A DNA stretch of 11,616 nt from JBCCZC01 sp039188505 (lineage in GTDB: Bacteria > Pseudomonadota > Gammaproteobacteria > Xanthomonadales > SZUA-38): the NCBI GenBank assembly GCA_039188505.1, contig JBCCZC010000159.1, positions 1 to 11,616 on the forward strand, in the 5' to 3' direction. Of the stretch, positions 1 through 6,989 are shown one piece after another; positions within the stretch are counted from its first letter, which is position 1; each line of letters starts with the position of its first letter. The notes beneath the pieces were generated by a model. The model searched no databases. It had not been told where the DNA came from and worked only from the letters and a program-made list of their open reading frames with translations. The translations under genes and the position numbers were made by a program.

Positions 1-117
1 CCGGCCCGTGGCGATGATCCGGGCACCCATGCCCGCGAGCACCTTTGCGCTGGCGCGGCCGATACCGCGGCTGGCGCCGCCGACGAGTGCTGTCCTGCCC
101 GAAAGATCGAGGTTCAT
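1..117 (-). CDS. SDR family oxidoreductase, N-terminal 39 residues (cut by window edge)
   Basis: Short-chain dehydrogenase/reductase beginning, running off the left edge. Read on the minus strand from an ATG at 117, it starts MNLDLSGRTALVGGASRGIG, which carries the Rossmann glycine motif in the form GGASRGIG (residues 13-20), where the first position is G rather than the usual T. The next strand ends near ATGR, where cofactor choice is normally set; a basic residue there would fit NADP(H), but that is a guess from very little sequence. A clear Shine-Dalgarno GGAGG sits 7 nt before the ATG and only 15 nt separate it from the asnS stop, so it probably follows asnS in the same transcript. Catalytic Ser/Tyr/Lys are outside the window, so substrate and subfamily cannot be judged. 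Confidence 0.85.
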   Translation of the reverse strand, partial: MNLDLSGRTALVGGASRGIGRASAKVLAGMGARIIATGR

Positions 118-132
118 GGCTTGCCTCCGTGA

Positions 133-1569
133 TCAGAAGTCCGCGTGGCCCGGGACCCGCGGGTAGGGGATGACGTCGCGAATGTTCGACAGCCCCGTGA
201 TGTAGCTGATGAGCCGCTCGAAACCCAGCCCGAAGCCCGCGTGCGGCACCGTGCCGTAGCGCCGGAGATCGAGATACCACTGCAGGTGCGTGGCGTCGAC
301 GTCCAGCTCGGCCATGCGCGCCTCGAGGGTGTCGAGCCGTTCCTCCCGCTGGGAGCCGCCGATGATCTCACCGATCCCGGGCGCCAGGACGTCCATGGCG
401 GCCACGGTCCGCCCGTCGTCGTTGCCGCGCATGTAGAAGGCCTTGATCTCCCGCGGGTAGTTCATGACCACGACGGGGCGCTTGGCGTACTCCTCGCAGA
501 GGTACCGCTCGTGCTCGGTCTGCAGGTCGAGTCCCCACTGGACCGGGAACTCGAACTTCTTGCCGGATTTCTCGAGGGCGGCGATGGCATCGGCGTAGTC
601 CATGCGCTCGAAGGTCGAGTCCTGGAAGCGCTCGAGGCGCTCGATCGCGGTCTTCTCGATGAACTGGTTGAAGAACGCCATGTCCCGCTCGCAGGAGTCG
701 AGGACGGTCTTGAAGATCGAACGGAGGAAATCCTCGGCGAGGTCTGCGAGATCGACCAGGTTGGCGAACGCGATCTCCGGCTCGATCATCCAGAACTCCG
801 CGAGGTGGCGGCTGGTGTTCGAGTTCTCGGCGCGGAAGGTCGGCCCGAAGGTATAGACCTTCGACATCGACAGGCAATAGGCCTCCACGTTGAGCTGTCC
901 GGAGACGGTCAGGTAGGTCTCGCGGCCGAAGAAGTCCTCGCCATAGTCCACGCCACCCGCATCGTTTCGCGGCGGATTCACCGCGTCGAGGGTGCTGACG
1001 CGGAACAGCTCACCGGCGCCCTCGCAGTCGCTGGCCGTGATGATCGGCGTGTTGATCCAGTAGTAGCCATGCCGGTCGAAGTACTGGTGGATCGCCTGGG
1101 CGACCCGGTGCCGGACCCGCGTCACCGCGCCGAAGGTGTTGGTCCGCGGCCGCAGGTGGGCGACCTCGCGCAGAAACTCGAACGAGTGCCGCTTGGGCTG
1201 GACGGGGTAAGTGTCGGGATCCTCGACCCAGCCGATGACCTCGACGGTCGCCGCCTGGATCTCGATGGACTGACCCTTGCCCTTGGACTCGACCACCTCG
1301 CCGGTCGCGATGATGGCGCAACCGGAGGTCAGGCGGCGGATCTCCTTCTCGTAATTCGGCAGGGCCTGATCGGCCACGACCTGGACGGGATCGAAGTGGG
1401 ATCCATCGGAAACGTGGATGAAGGAAAAGCCGGCTTTCGAGTCGCGCCGCGTGCGCACCCAGCCTTCCAGCTTCACCGTCGTACCGATCTCGTGTCGACC
1501 GGCCAGCAGGTCGTTGACGTTTGCAGCTTCCATCGGAGAATTGTCTTCGCGGGGAAAGGGCGCGATCAT
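133..1569 (-). CDS. asnS: Asparaginyl-tRNA synthetase (AsnRS)
   Basis: Class IIb aminoacyl-tRNA synthetase that charges tRNA-Asn with asparagine in the cytoplasm using ATP. Numbered from the 1569 start (478 aa): an N-terminal OB-fold anticodon-binding domain at about 30-120 (GWVRTRRDSKAG), class II motif 2 at 245-248 (FRAE, then NSNTSRHLAEFW), and motif 3 around 445-453 (GFGLGFERL), ending RDVIPYPRVPGHADF much like the E. coli protein. The start is uncertain. ATG 1569 has a GTGAGG Shine-Dalgarno 4 nt upstream. ATG 1533 lacks an obvious one, but it gives 466 aa, exactly the E. coli length, and aligns with the E. coli initiator methionine. The extra 12 residues match nothing I know in the family. 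It is divergent from the Fe-S carrier gene and is followed closely by an SDR gene. Confidence 0.97.
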   Translation of the reverse strand: MIAPFPREDNSPMEAANVNDLLAGRHEIGTTVKLEGWVRTRRDSKAGFSFIHVSDGSHFDPVQVVADQALPNYEKEIRRLTSGCAIIATGEVVESKGKGQSIEIQAATVEVIGWVEDPDTYPVQPKRHSFEFLREVAHLRPRTNTFGAVTRVRHRVAQAIHQYFDRHGYYWINTPIITASDCEGAGELFRVSTLDAVNPPRNDAGGVDYGEDFFGRETYLTVSGQLNVEAYCLSMSKVYTFGPTFRAENSNTSRHLAEFWMIEPEIAFANLVDLADLAEDFLRSIFKTVLDSCERDMAFFNQFIEKTAIERLERFQDSTFERMDYADAIAALEKSGKKFEFPVQWGLDLQTEHERYLCEEYAKRPVVVMNYPREIKAFYMRGNDDGRTVAAMDVLAPGIGEIIGGSQREERLDTLEARMAELDVDATHLQWYLDLRRYGTVPHAGFGLGFERLISYITGLSNIRDVIPYPRVPGHADF

Positions 1570-1573
1570 ATAG

Positions 1574-1579
1574 CCTCAC
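1574..1579 (-). promoter_or_regulatory. Shine-Dalgarno GTGAGG for the upstream asnS start
   Basis: Read on the minus strand, GTGAGG ends 4 nt before the ATG at 1569. It is the only good ribosome site near either candidate asnS start and is the sole argument for the longer protein. Against it, a TATGAT hexamer (1570 down to 1565) overlaps that same ATG; if this is a -10 box, transcripts would begin too late to include it and ATG 1533 would be used. Confidence 0.45.
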
Positions 1580-1592
1580 GACCTTGAAAACG

Positions 1593-1602
1593 ACCGTACG
1601 GT
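1593..1602. promoter_or_regulatory. Perfect 10-nt palindrome between divergent asnS and Fe-S carrier genes
   Basis: ACCGTACGGT is a perfect dyad, overlapped by a second one, CGGTACCG (1599-1606), in the 49-nt gap between the divergent starts. A weak -35-like TTGAAA (1584-1589) precedes it on the plus strand, with CATTCA 17 nt later as a very poor -10. An operator serving both genes is possible. It does not resemble the IscR sites I know. Confidence 0.3.
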
Positions 1603-1618
1603 ACCGCATTCACACCCC

Positions 1619-1966
1619 ATGGCGATCTCAGTCACAGCATCAGCTGCAGAGCACATCAAGGGCTACCTCGAGCGCGACCCGGGGCAGGGCCTCCGGCTCG
1701 GCGTGAAGAAGACCGGCTGTTCAGGCTGGGCCTACGAGGTGAGCGTGGCCCGGCAGGCCGAAGAGGACGATGTGGTCTTCGAGGATCTCGGTGTCGCAGT
1801 GATCGTGGCTCGGGAAATCTTGACGATGGTGGAAGGAACGATCATCGATTTCGTCACCAGCGGCCTCAACAGCCACTTCGTGTTCCGCAACCCGAACGTC
1901 GAGGATGAGTGCGGCTGCGGCGAGAGCTTCGCCGTCAGCCCGGACGCGCTCCCCGCGGCGTCCTGA
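1619..1966 (+). CDS. A-type iron-sulfur cluster carrier, IscA/SufA-like (HesB family)
   Basis: Predicted scaffold or carrier that passes Fe-S clusters to apo-proteins in the cytoplasm. The 115-residue product has the full HesB signature: Cys34 in TGCSGWAY and the C-terminal pair Cys98/Cys100 in DECGCGESF, the three conserved cluster or iron ligands of IscA, SufA and ErpA. LRLGVKKTGCSG and FVFRNPNVEDECGCGESF look closest to the IscA/SufA class, but I cannot assign one orthologue. Residues 105-115 form a short tail beyond the usual end, rich in Ala and Pro. No Shine-Dalgarno is visible before ATG 1619 and no alternative start exists before an in-frame stop at 1571, so initiation may be leaderless or weak. 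No iscU, iscS, hscA or suf gene lies nearby, so it stands alone next to asnS and a c-di-GMP gene. Confidence 0.92.
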   Translation: MAISVTASAAEHIKGYLERDPGQGLRLGVKKTGCSGWAYEVSVARQAEEDDVVFEDLGVAVIVAREILTMVEGTIIDFVTSGLNSHFVFRNPNVEDECGCGESFAVSPDALPAAS

Positions 1967-1987
1967 GCGCCGCCGCCCCCGGCCGGC

Positions 1988-2003
1988 AAACAGACGACTG
2001 TTT
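1988..2003. promoter_or_regulatory. Inverted repeat AAACAG-ACGA-CTGTTT, candidate operator
   Basis: A perfect 6-bp dyad with a 4-nt centre lies just upstream of the candidate promoter at 2010-2038. It could bind a dimeric regulator controlling the c-di-GMP gene. As RNA it could form only a weak A/T-rich hairpin with no following U-tract, so I do not call it a terminator for the Fe-S carrier gene. Confidence 0.35.
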
Positions 2004-2009
2004 CACTTG

Positions 2010-2038
2010 CTGTCAACCCCCTGAGTTGGTGCTACACT
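2010..2038 (+). promoter_or_regulatory. Candidate sigma-70 promoter (extended -10) for the c-di-GMP gene
   Basis: CTGTCA (2010-2015, 4 of 6 to TTGACA) and TACACT (2033-2038, 4 of 6 to TATAAT) are separated by 17 nt. TG at 2030-2031 sits one base before the -10, an extended -10 arrangement. Transcription would start near 2045, about 35 nt before the GTG start, leaving room for the GGAAGGA ribosome site. Confidence 0.5.
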
Positions 2039-2080
2039 TTGGCGATTGTGTGTCGCTGAAGCCCCGGCAAGGAAGGAATC

Positions 2081-4672
2081 GTGAAGCGCGTCCTGCTGAT
2101 CAACCCCTCTGCGAGTCGCCGTGCGGGCATCGGCAACGTGCTCCAGGCTCGGGGTTATCAGGTCCAGGCCGTCGTGGGCTTTTCCGCCGGCATCGCTGCC
2201 CTGACCGAGGTGGACTCGGCCGGCAGTGACCTCGTCGGCGTGGTCGTCGGCTGGCCCGACGAAGCGGACGACCCGGCCTCCTTCCACGCCTTCCTCAACA
2301 AGCTCGGCGAGCACACCCATCAGCACGTCGCGGTTCTGCTGATGTGCAACACGATGTCCTCGCAGGCGGTGGGGTGGCTCAAGTACCGCAAGCGCAGTGC
2401 GATGCTGCTGTGGTCCGACTACAGCGAAGTGCCGGACGCCCTGGGCCGCCTGCTGGATCCTCACCGCGAGCGGCGCATCTCGCACCTCGAGCAGCTCGCG
2501 GACCAGCACCTGCGGGTGCTGTTCGTCGACGATTCACCGACCGTGCGCATCGCCTTCCGCCGGCTGCTCATGAAGTACGGTTTCCTCGTCGAGACCGCGA
2601 GCAGCGTCTCCGAGGGCTATCGGAAGGCGCTCCAGTCGCCCTTCGACATTGCGATCATCGACTATTTCATGCCGGAGCATAACGGCACGGTGCTGGTGGC
2701 CAAGCTCGCGGCAGAGCCGCGCACCCGCCACATTGTCACGGCGGTGATCACCGGCACCTACTCGGACACGGTGATCAACGACTCCCTGGCCGCCGGCGCG
2801 GTGGAGTGCATCTTCAAGAACGAGGCGAAGGACCTGTTCCTCGCCCGGATCGCCTCGCTGGCGCGGAACATCATCGACCGGAAGTCGATCGACAGCGAGC
2901 GCCGGCGCCTCGAGGGCATCCTGCGGTCCGTTGGCGACGGTGTGTACGGGGTCGACTCGGATGGCCGCATCCAGTTCATGAACCCCGCGGCGCGCGAGAT
3001 CGTGGGCCTCATGCCGGACTTCACGGTCGACGGCGAAAGCGCCTACGAGCTGTTCCACAGCCGCGCCGAGGACGGCACGAAGATGCCGGAGGAGGCGTGC
3101 TCGCTGTCCCAGTGCTACCGCACGGGAGAACAGATCACGGCCTGGCAAACGACGTTCTGGAGCCAGACCGGACGGATGATCCCCGTCGAATGCACGGTCT
3201 ATCCGCTGCGCATCGAGGGTGAGCGTCAGGGTTCGGTCGTTGCGTTCCGCGACGTGTCGGCGCGCAAGCTGCTCGAGGAGGAGCTGCGCTGGCAGGCGAC
3301 GCACGACTCCCTCACGAAGCTTTCGAACCGTTCGCACTTCGAGGAAGAGCTCGAGCAGGAGGTGCACCGCCTCAAGCGCAGCAGCCAGTCGAGCGCGCTG
3401 CTGTTCGTCGACCTCGACCGCTTCAAGTACATCAATGACACGGCCGGCCACGTCGCCGGTGATCGGCTGCTGGTCGAGGTCGCCCGCAGGCTCCAGCAGC
3501 GGCTGCGGATGTCCGACTCACTCGCCCGCATCGGCGGGGACGAGTACGCGGTCATCCTGCGAAACGTGCATCCCGATGGCGCGGAGCGCGCCGCAGACCA
3601 GTTCCGGATCGCCCTCGAGGACACGCCGTTCCTTCACGACGGCAAGCAATACATGATCTCCGCGACGATCGGTGTCTGCCTGATCGACGCGTCCACGGTG
3701 AGCCCGGGCGAGGCGATGGCCAACGCCGACATCGCCTGCCACCTGGCGAAGATGGGCGGGCGCAACCGCATCCATCTGTTCTCGACCGAGAGCGACCAGA
3801 AGGCGGCCATGGACATGGAGCTCGGCTGGTCGACGCGGCTTCGGCAGGCGCTCAAGGACGACCTGTTCGTCCTGCGCTACCAGCCCATCGTTCCGGCAAG
3901 CCACGTCGATCCCGACGCAATGGATCTCGAGGACGGCGCTGTCTGGCGTCATGTCCAGACCGACGGACCCTGCGATTTCGAGGTCCTCCTGCGGCTCCAG
4001 GACGCCGAGGGCAACCTGATCGCCCCCGATGCCTTCCTGCCGACGGCCGAACGTTTCAACATGATGGTCGAGATCGATCGCTGGGTGATCGAGTCGGCCT
4101 TCAGCGCCATGGCCCGCCTGGCGGGCAACGGCATTCACTGCGGCTTCTCGATCAACATCTCGGAGCAATCGCTGCTCGATCCCGAGCTGGTCGACTACAT
4201 CGGCGAGCGCCTCACGGCCCACGGCCTGTCCGGTGACCGCGTGACCTTCGAGCTGGCCGAGACGCGGGCCATGGCCCACGTCGACGCGACGCGCGATGTC
4301 ATCGCCCGGCTGCGGCTGCTCGGCTGTGGCTTCGGGCTCGACGATTTCGGTACCGGCTTCGCGTCCTTCAGCCACCTGCGACAGCTCGATGTCGATTACC
4401 TGAAGATCGACGGGGCCTATATGCGAAGCATGAGCAAGGACCCGATCAACATGGCCGTGCTGGGGGCGATTTCCAGAATCGCCCATGCGCTTGGCAAGAA
4501 GACGATCGCCGAGTGCGTTGACAGCGCCAAGACCATCGAAGCCCTGAAGAAGAGCGGTATCGACCAGCTCCAAGGCTTCTTCATCGGCCGCCCGCAGGAG
4601 TCGGTCAGCGGCGCCACCGTCCTGCCTGACGATCCCAAGGTCACCCCGATCTCACAGCGTCAGGTTCGTTGA
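2081..4672 (+). CDS. Composite c-di-GMP signalling protein: pseudo-receiver, receiver, PAS, GGDEF, EAL
   Basis: A cytoplasmic 863-residue protein predicted to make and/or degrade cyclic di-GMP. Domains: a receiver-like fold lacking the acidic pocket (about 1-130); a complete phospho-receiver (about 143-262; Asp150/Asp151, acceptor Asp194 in IIDYFMPEHNG, Thr224, Lys246); PAS (about 273-395); GGDEF (about 405-565) with active-site GGDEY at 485-489 and an intact RxxD inhibitory site (Arg476, Asp479); EAL (about 585-845). The EAL motif reads EVL (Glu634), but the other metal and catalytic positions look present: Asn692, Glu724, Asp754/Asp755, Lys775, Glu811, Gln831. This predicts a competent bifunctional enzyme. 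No transmembrane segment is seen. Between YQPIV and EVLLR there is an extra acidic stretch of about 20 residues. The GTG start has GGAAGGA close upstream. A partner histidine kinase is not in the window. Confidence 0.93.
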   Translation: MKRVLLINPSASRRAGIGNVLQARGYQVQAVVGFSAGIAALTEVDSAGSDLVGVVVGWPDEADDPASFHAFLNKLGEHTHQHVAVLLMCNTMSSQAVGWLKYRKRSAMLLWSDYSEVPDALGRLLDPHRERRISHLEQLADQHLRVLFVDDSPTVRIAFRRLLMKYGFLVETASSVSEGYRKALQSPFDIAIIDYFMPEHNGTVLVAKLAAEPRTRHIVTAVITGTYSDTVINDSLAAGAVECIFKNEAKDLFLARIASLARNIIDRKSIDSERRRLEGILRSVGDGVYGVDSDGRIQFMNPAAREIVGLMPDFTVDGESAYELFHSRAEDGTKMPEEACSLSQCYRTGEQITAWQTTFWSQTGRMIPVECTVYPLRIEGERQGSVVAFRDVSARKLLEEELRWQATHDSLTKLSNRSHFEEELEQEVHRLKRSSQSSALLFVDLDRFKYINDTAGHVAGDRLLVEVARRLQQRLRMSDSLARIGGDEYAVILRNVHPDGAERAADQFRIALEDTPFLHDGKQYMISATIGVCLIDASTVSPGEAMANADIACHLAKMGGRNRIHLFSTESDQKAAMDMELGWSTRLRQALKDDLFVLRYQPIVPASHVDPDAMDLEDGAVWRHVQTDGPCDFEVLLRLQDAEGNLIAPDAFLPTAERFNMMVEIDRWVIESAFSAMARLAGNGIHCGFSINISEQSLLDPELVDYIGERLTAHGLSGDRVTFELAETRAMAHVDATRDVIARLRLLGCGFGLDDFGTGFASFSHLRQLDVDYLKIDGAYMRSMSKDPINMAVLGAISRIAHALGKKTIAECVDSAKTIEALKKSGIDQLQGFFIGRPQESVSGATVLPDDPKVTPISQRQVR

Positions 4673-4684
4673 GCCGACGCGTCC

Positions 4685-4698
4685 GGGCCGGCCGGCCC
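4685..4698. repeat. 14-nt perfect GC palindrome between genes
   Basis: GGGCCGGCCGGCCC is a self-complementary 14-mer in the 48-nt gap between the c-di-GMP gene and the SDR gene. There is no U-tract after it, so it is not a standard intrinsic terminator. It may be a small hairpin that limits read-through or protects an mRNA end, or simply GC-rich spacer. Confidence 0.3.
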
Positions 4699-4720
4699 CA
4701 ACCCTGAATACGGAGTACGC

Positions 4721-5494
4721 ATGCACGAGATGTTTTCGCTCGCGGGCAAGATTGCCCTGGTCACGGGATCGAGCCGCGGCATCGGCCGGTCCATCGCCCT
4801 GCGCATGGCGGAAGCGGGCGCCAAGGTGGTCGTGTCGAGCCGCAAGGCCGAAGCCTGCGAGCCTGTGGCCGAGGAAATCCGCGCTGCCGGTGGCGAGGCC
4901 CTCGTGGTGCCCTGCAACGTCTCGGAGCGGGAACAGGTCGAGGCGCTTGTGGATAGCACCGTGGCGCACTTCGGCGGCGTCGACATCGTGGTTGCCAACG
5001 CTGCGGCGAATCCCATCTATGGGCCCATGGCTGAGGCCACGGATGCCGCCATCGACAAGATCATCGATACGAACCTGAAGAGCCACGTCTGGATCGCCAA
5101 CAAGGCCTTCCCCGGTATGAGCGAGCGCCCGGGCGCCTCGATGGTCATCGTTTCATCGATCACCGGACTCTTCGGCAACAAGAATCTCGGCGTCTATGGC
5201 ATCTCGAAGGCGGCAGACTTCCAGGTGGCCAGAAACCTGGCGGTCGAGTGGGGGCCCAAGGGCATCCGGGCCAACTGCATCGCGCCCGGGCTCGTGAAGA
5301 CCGATTTTGCACGCGCCCTGTGGGAAAACCCCAAGGCCGTGGACTACATCAATCACAATACGCCGCTCGGCCGCATCGGCGATCCTGACGACATCGCGGG
5401 GGTCGCCGTCTTCCTGGCATCGTCCGCCGCCGCGTTCGTGACCGGCCAGATGATCGTGGCCGACGGCGGCGCGATGGTGCGGGACTTCTTCTGA
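4721..5494 (+). CDS. SDR family NAD(P)-dependent oxidoreductase (FabG/DHRS4-like)
   Basis: Classical short-chain dehydrogenase/reductase of 257 aa, a usual length. Visible motifs: cofactor loop TGSSRGIG (15-22), Asn93-Ala-Ala after the fourth strand, Asn118, catalytic Ser145/Ser146, and Tyr159-x3-Lys163 (YGISK), then PG at 189-190 and a C-terminal VTGQMIVADGG typical of FabG-like enzymes. Arg41 after the second strand suggests NADP(H), by inference. The substrate is unknown; carbonyl or hydroxyacyl reduction fits the family. ATG 4721 has GGAG 5 nt upstream; Met4 is a less likely alternative. Its TGA shares one base with the next ATG (TGATG), so the histidine-phosphatase-fold protein is probably translated by coupling. 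The protein ends RDFF; the same ten bases, GGACTTCTTC, recur before the stop of the second SDR in this cluster. Confidence 0.93.
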   Translation: MHEMFSLAGKIALVTGSSRGIGRSIALRMAEAGAKVVVSSRKAEACEPVAEEIRAAGGEALVVPCNVSEREQVEALVDSTVAHFGGVDIVVANAAANPIYGPMAEATDAAIDKIIDTNLKSHVWIANKAFPGMSERPGASMVIVSSITGLFGNKNLGVYGISKAADFQVARNLAVEWGPKGIRANCIAPGLVKTDFARALWENPKAVDYINHNTPLGRIGDPDDIAGVAVFLASSAAAFVTGQMIVADGGAMVRDFF

Positions 5495-6168
5495 TGGGCA
5501 AGCTCACCCTCGTCCGGCACGGTCAGGCGTCGCTGGGCGCTGACGATTACGATCGCCTGTCGGACCTGGGGCGGCAGCAGTCGCGGCTCCTCGGTCGCTA
5601 CTGGGCCGAGCAGGGGCGGAGCTTCGACCGCGTGGTCGTAGGCCCGCTCCGTCGCCACCGGGAGACGCACGAGGAAGTCGTCACCGGATTCCGCGAGGCC
5701 GGCGGCGAGCTACCGGAGGCGACGGGCCACGAGGCGCTCTGTGAACACCAGGCCGTTGAGGTCGTCCGGCGGGTCATCGAGGGCGAGTCGGACGCCCCGA
5801 AGCCGAGCGGTGATCTCAAGCACGCCTGGTTCCGGCACTTCGACCGGATCATGCGCAACTGGATTGGCGGTTCAATCCACTTCGACGATCTCGAGAACTG
5901 GCAGCAGGCGAGAGACCGGGTCCGTGGCGCCATACCTCAGCTGGTGGAACCGGCGGACGTCGACACGCTCGCCATCACCTCCGGTGGTTTCGTCTGCATG
6001 ATGATCGGGGACGTGCTGGACCTCGACGACGTGCCGGTCTACGAGCTCGCTCTCGAGCTTCGGAATGCCGCCTGGGCCGAGCTGCGCCTGTCGAGCATCG
6101 GTCCGCGGCTGATGGCCTTCAACGCGCATCCACACCTCGCGGAGCAGACTCTTCAAACGCTGGTCTGA
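5494..6168 (+). CDS. Histidine phosphatase superfamily (phosphoglycerate-mutase fold) protein with SGG in place of HGG
   Basis: A 224-residue protein starting with the RHG signature of the branch (LTLVRHGQAS; catalytic His9, Arg8), followed by GPLRRHRET (50-58) supplying the phosphate-pocket arginine. In this superfamily the second catalytic histidine usually lies in a (T/S)HGG loop near the C-terminus; here the aligned text is AITSGGFV, with Ser163 where His is expected. LRNAAWAELRL (189-199) corresponds to the usual post-loop strand. The protein may therefore be a slow or altered phosphatase, belong to a subfamily that works without this His, or bind rather than hydrolyse. The ATG overlaps the upstream SDR stop by one base, and 11 nt separate its stop from the HSDL2-like gene, so it sits in the middle of a redox operon. 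Physiological substrate unknown. Confidence 0.88.
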   Translation: MGKLTLVRHGQASLGADDYDRLSDLGRQQSRLLGRYWAEQGRSFDRVVVGPLRRHRETHEEVVTGFREAGGELPEATGHEALCEHQAVEVVRRVIEGESDAPKPSGDLKHAWFRHFDRIMRNWIGGSIHFDDLENWQQARDRVRGAIPQLVEPADVDTLAITSGGFVCMMIGDVLDLDDVPVYELALELRNAAWAELRLSSIGPRLMAFNAHPHLAEQTLQTLV

Positions 6169-6179
6169 GGGATCCCCGC

Positions 6180-6989
6180 ATGCTGAAAGACAAGACCCTG
6201 TTCATCACGGGCGCGAGCCGAGGTATCGGCATGGCGATCGCGCTGCGCGCCGCGCATGACGGCGCCAACGTCGTCGTTGCGGCGAAGACCGACAAGCCGC
6301 ACCGAAAACTGCCTGGAACGATTCACACCGCCGCCGAGGAGATCCGGGCAGCCGGCGGAAACGCGCTGCCGGTCGTCTGTGACATCCGTGAGGAAGACCA
6401 GGTCGAAGCCGCCGTCACCCAGGCCATTGACGCCTTCGGGGGCATCGACATCTGCGTCAACAACGCCTCCGCCATCCAGCTCACGGGTACGCTGGATACG
6501 CAGATGCGTCGCTGGGACCTCATGCATCAGGTCAACGCCCGTGGCACGTTCATGGTCTCGAAACACTGTCTCCCGCATCTCCTCGAGGGCAGTGACCCCC
6601 ACATTCTCAACATCTCCCCGCCGCTGAACTTCGAGCCGAAATGGTTCGGCCCCCATGTTGCCTACACCATCGCGAAGTACGGCATGAGTCTTTGTGCCCT
6701 TGGCATGGCCGAGGAGTTCAAGGGACGGGTCGCCGTCAACGCGCTCTGGCCTCGAACCACGATCGCAACCGCGGCGGTAGCCAACATCGTCGGCGGAGAG
6801 GCGATGATGCAGCGCTCCCGCAAGCCCGAGATCATGGCAGACGCGGCGCACTGGATTCTCAGCCAGCCCACCTCCTACAGCGGCAACTTCCGCATCGATG
6901 ACGAGGTGCTCGCGGAGGCCGGCGTGACCGACCTGTCGGGCTACGCGATCGATCCGGCAGCCGAGCTGCAGCCGGACTTCTTCGTATGA
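6180..6989 (+). CDS. HSDL2-type SDR oxidoreductase (hydroxysteroid dehydrogenase-like protein 2 family)
   Basis: A 269-residue SDR whose sequence is distinctive for the HSDL2 group: AAKTDKPHRKLPGTIHTAAE after the second strand, NISPPLNF around the catalytic Ser146, AYTIAKYGMS with Tyr162 and Lys166, and VAVNALWPRT. The cofactor motif is TGASRGIG (10-17), with NNAS at 94-97. Human HSDL2, a peroxisomal or mitochondrial lipid-metabolism protein, carries an extra C-terminal sterol-carrier domain; that domain is absent here, giving the SDR module alone plus a short tail. The exact substrate of the family is poorly defined; fatty acid or acyl-CoA chemistry is an inference. GAGGGA lies 9-10 nt before the ATG. 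Its stop overlaps the ferredoxin ATG by four bases (ATGA), so the ferredoxin and this dehydrogenase are probably made together. Confidence 0.93.
   Translation: MLKDKTLFITGASRGIGMAIALRAAHDGANVVVAAKTDKPHRKLPGTIHTAAEEIRAAGGNALPVVCDIREEDQVEAAVTQAIDAFGGIDICVNNASAIQLTGTLDTQMRRWDLMHQVNARGTFMVSKHCLPHLLEGSDPHILNISPPLNFEPKWFGPHVAYTIAKYGMSLCALGMAEEFKGRVAVNALWPRTTIATAAVANIVGGEAMMQRSRKPEIMADAAHWILSQPTSYSGNFRIDDEVLAEAGVTDLSGYAIDPAAELQPDFFV

Noticed and set aside
145..1587. A 480-codon open frame antisense to asnS
   Set aside because: It is the GC-rich mirror of a certain gene. The translation is dominated by Leu, Asp, Val, Gly and Arg with no recognisable domain, and asnS on the other strand is conserved end to end.
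1533..1619. A T-box or other amino-acid riboswitch in front of asnS
   Set aside because: The leader is at most a few tens of bases, with no specifier hairpin or T-box sequence, and these switches are not expected in Gammaproteobacteria.
3518..4573. A 351-codon frame antisense to the GGDEF-EAL gene
   Set aside because: Same shadow effect of high GC; composition is skewed and it lies wholly opposite clearly conserved catalytic motifs.
4685..4698. The GC palindrome as an intrinsic terminator
   Set aside because: There is no U-tract after it and no room for a hairpin loop without breaking pairs.
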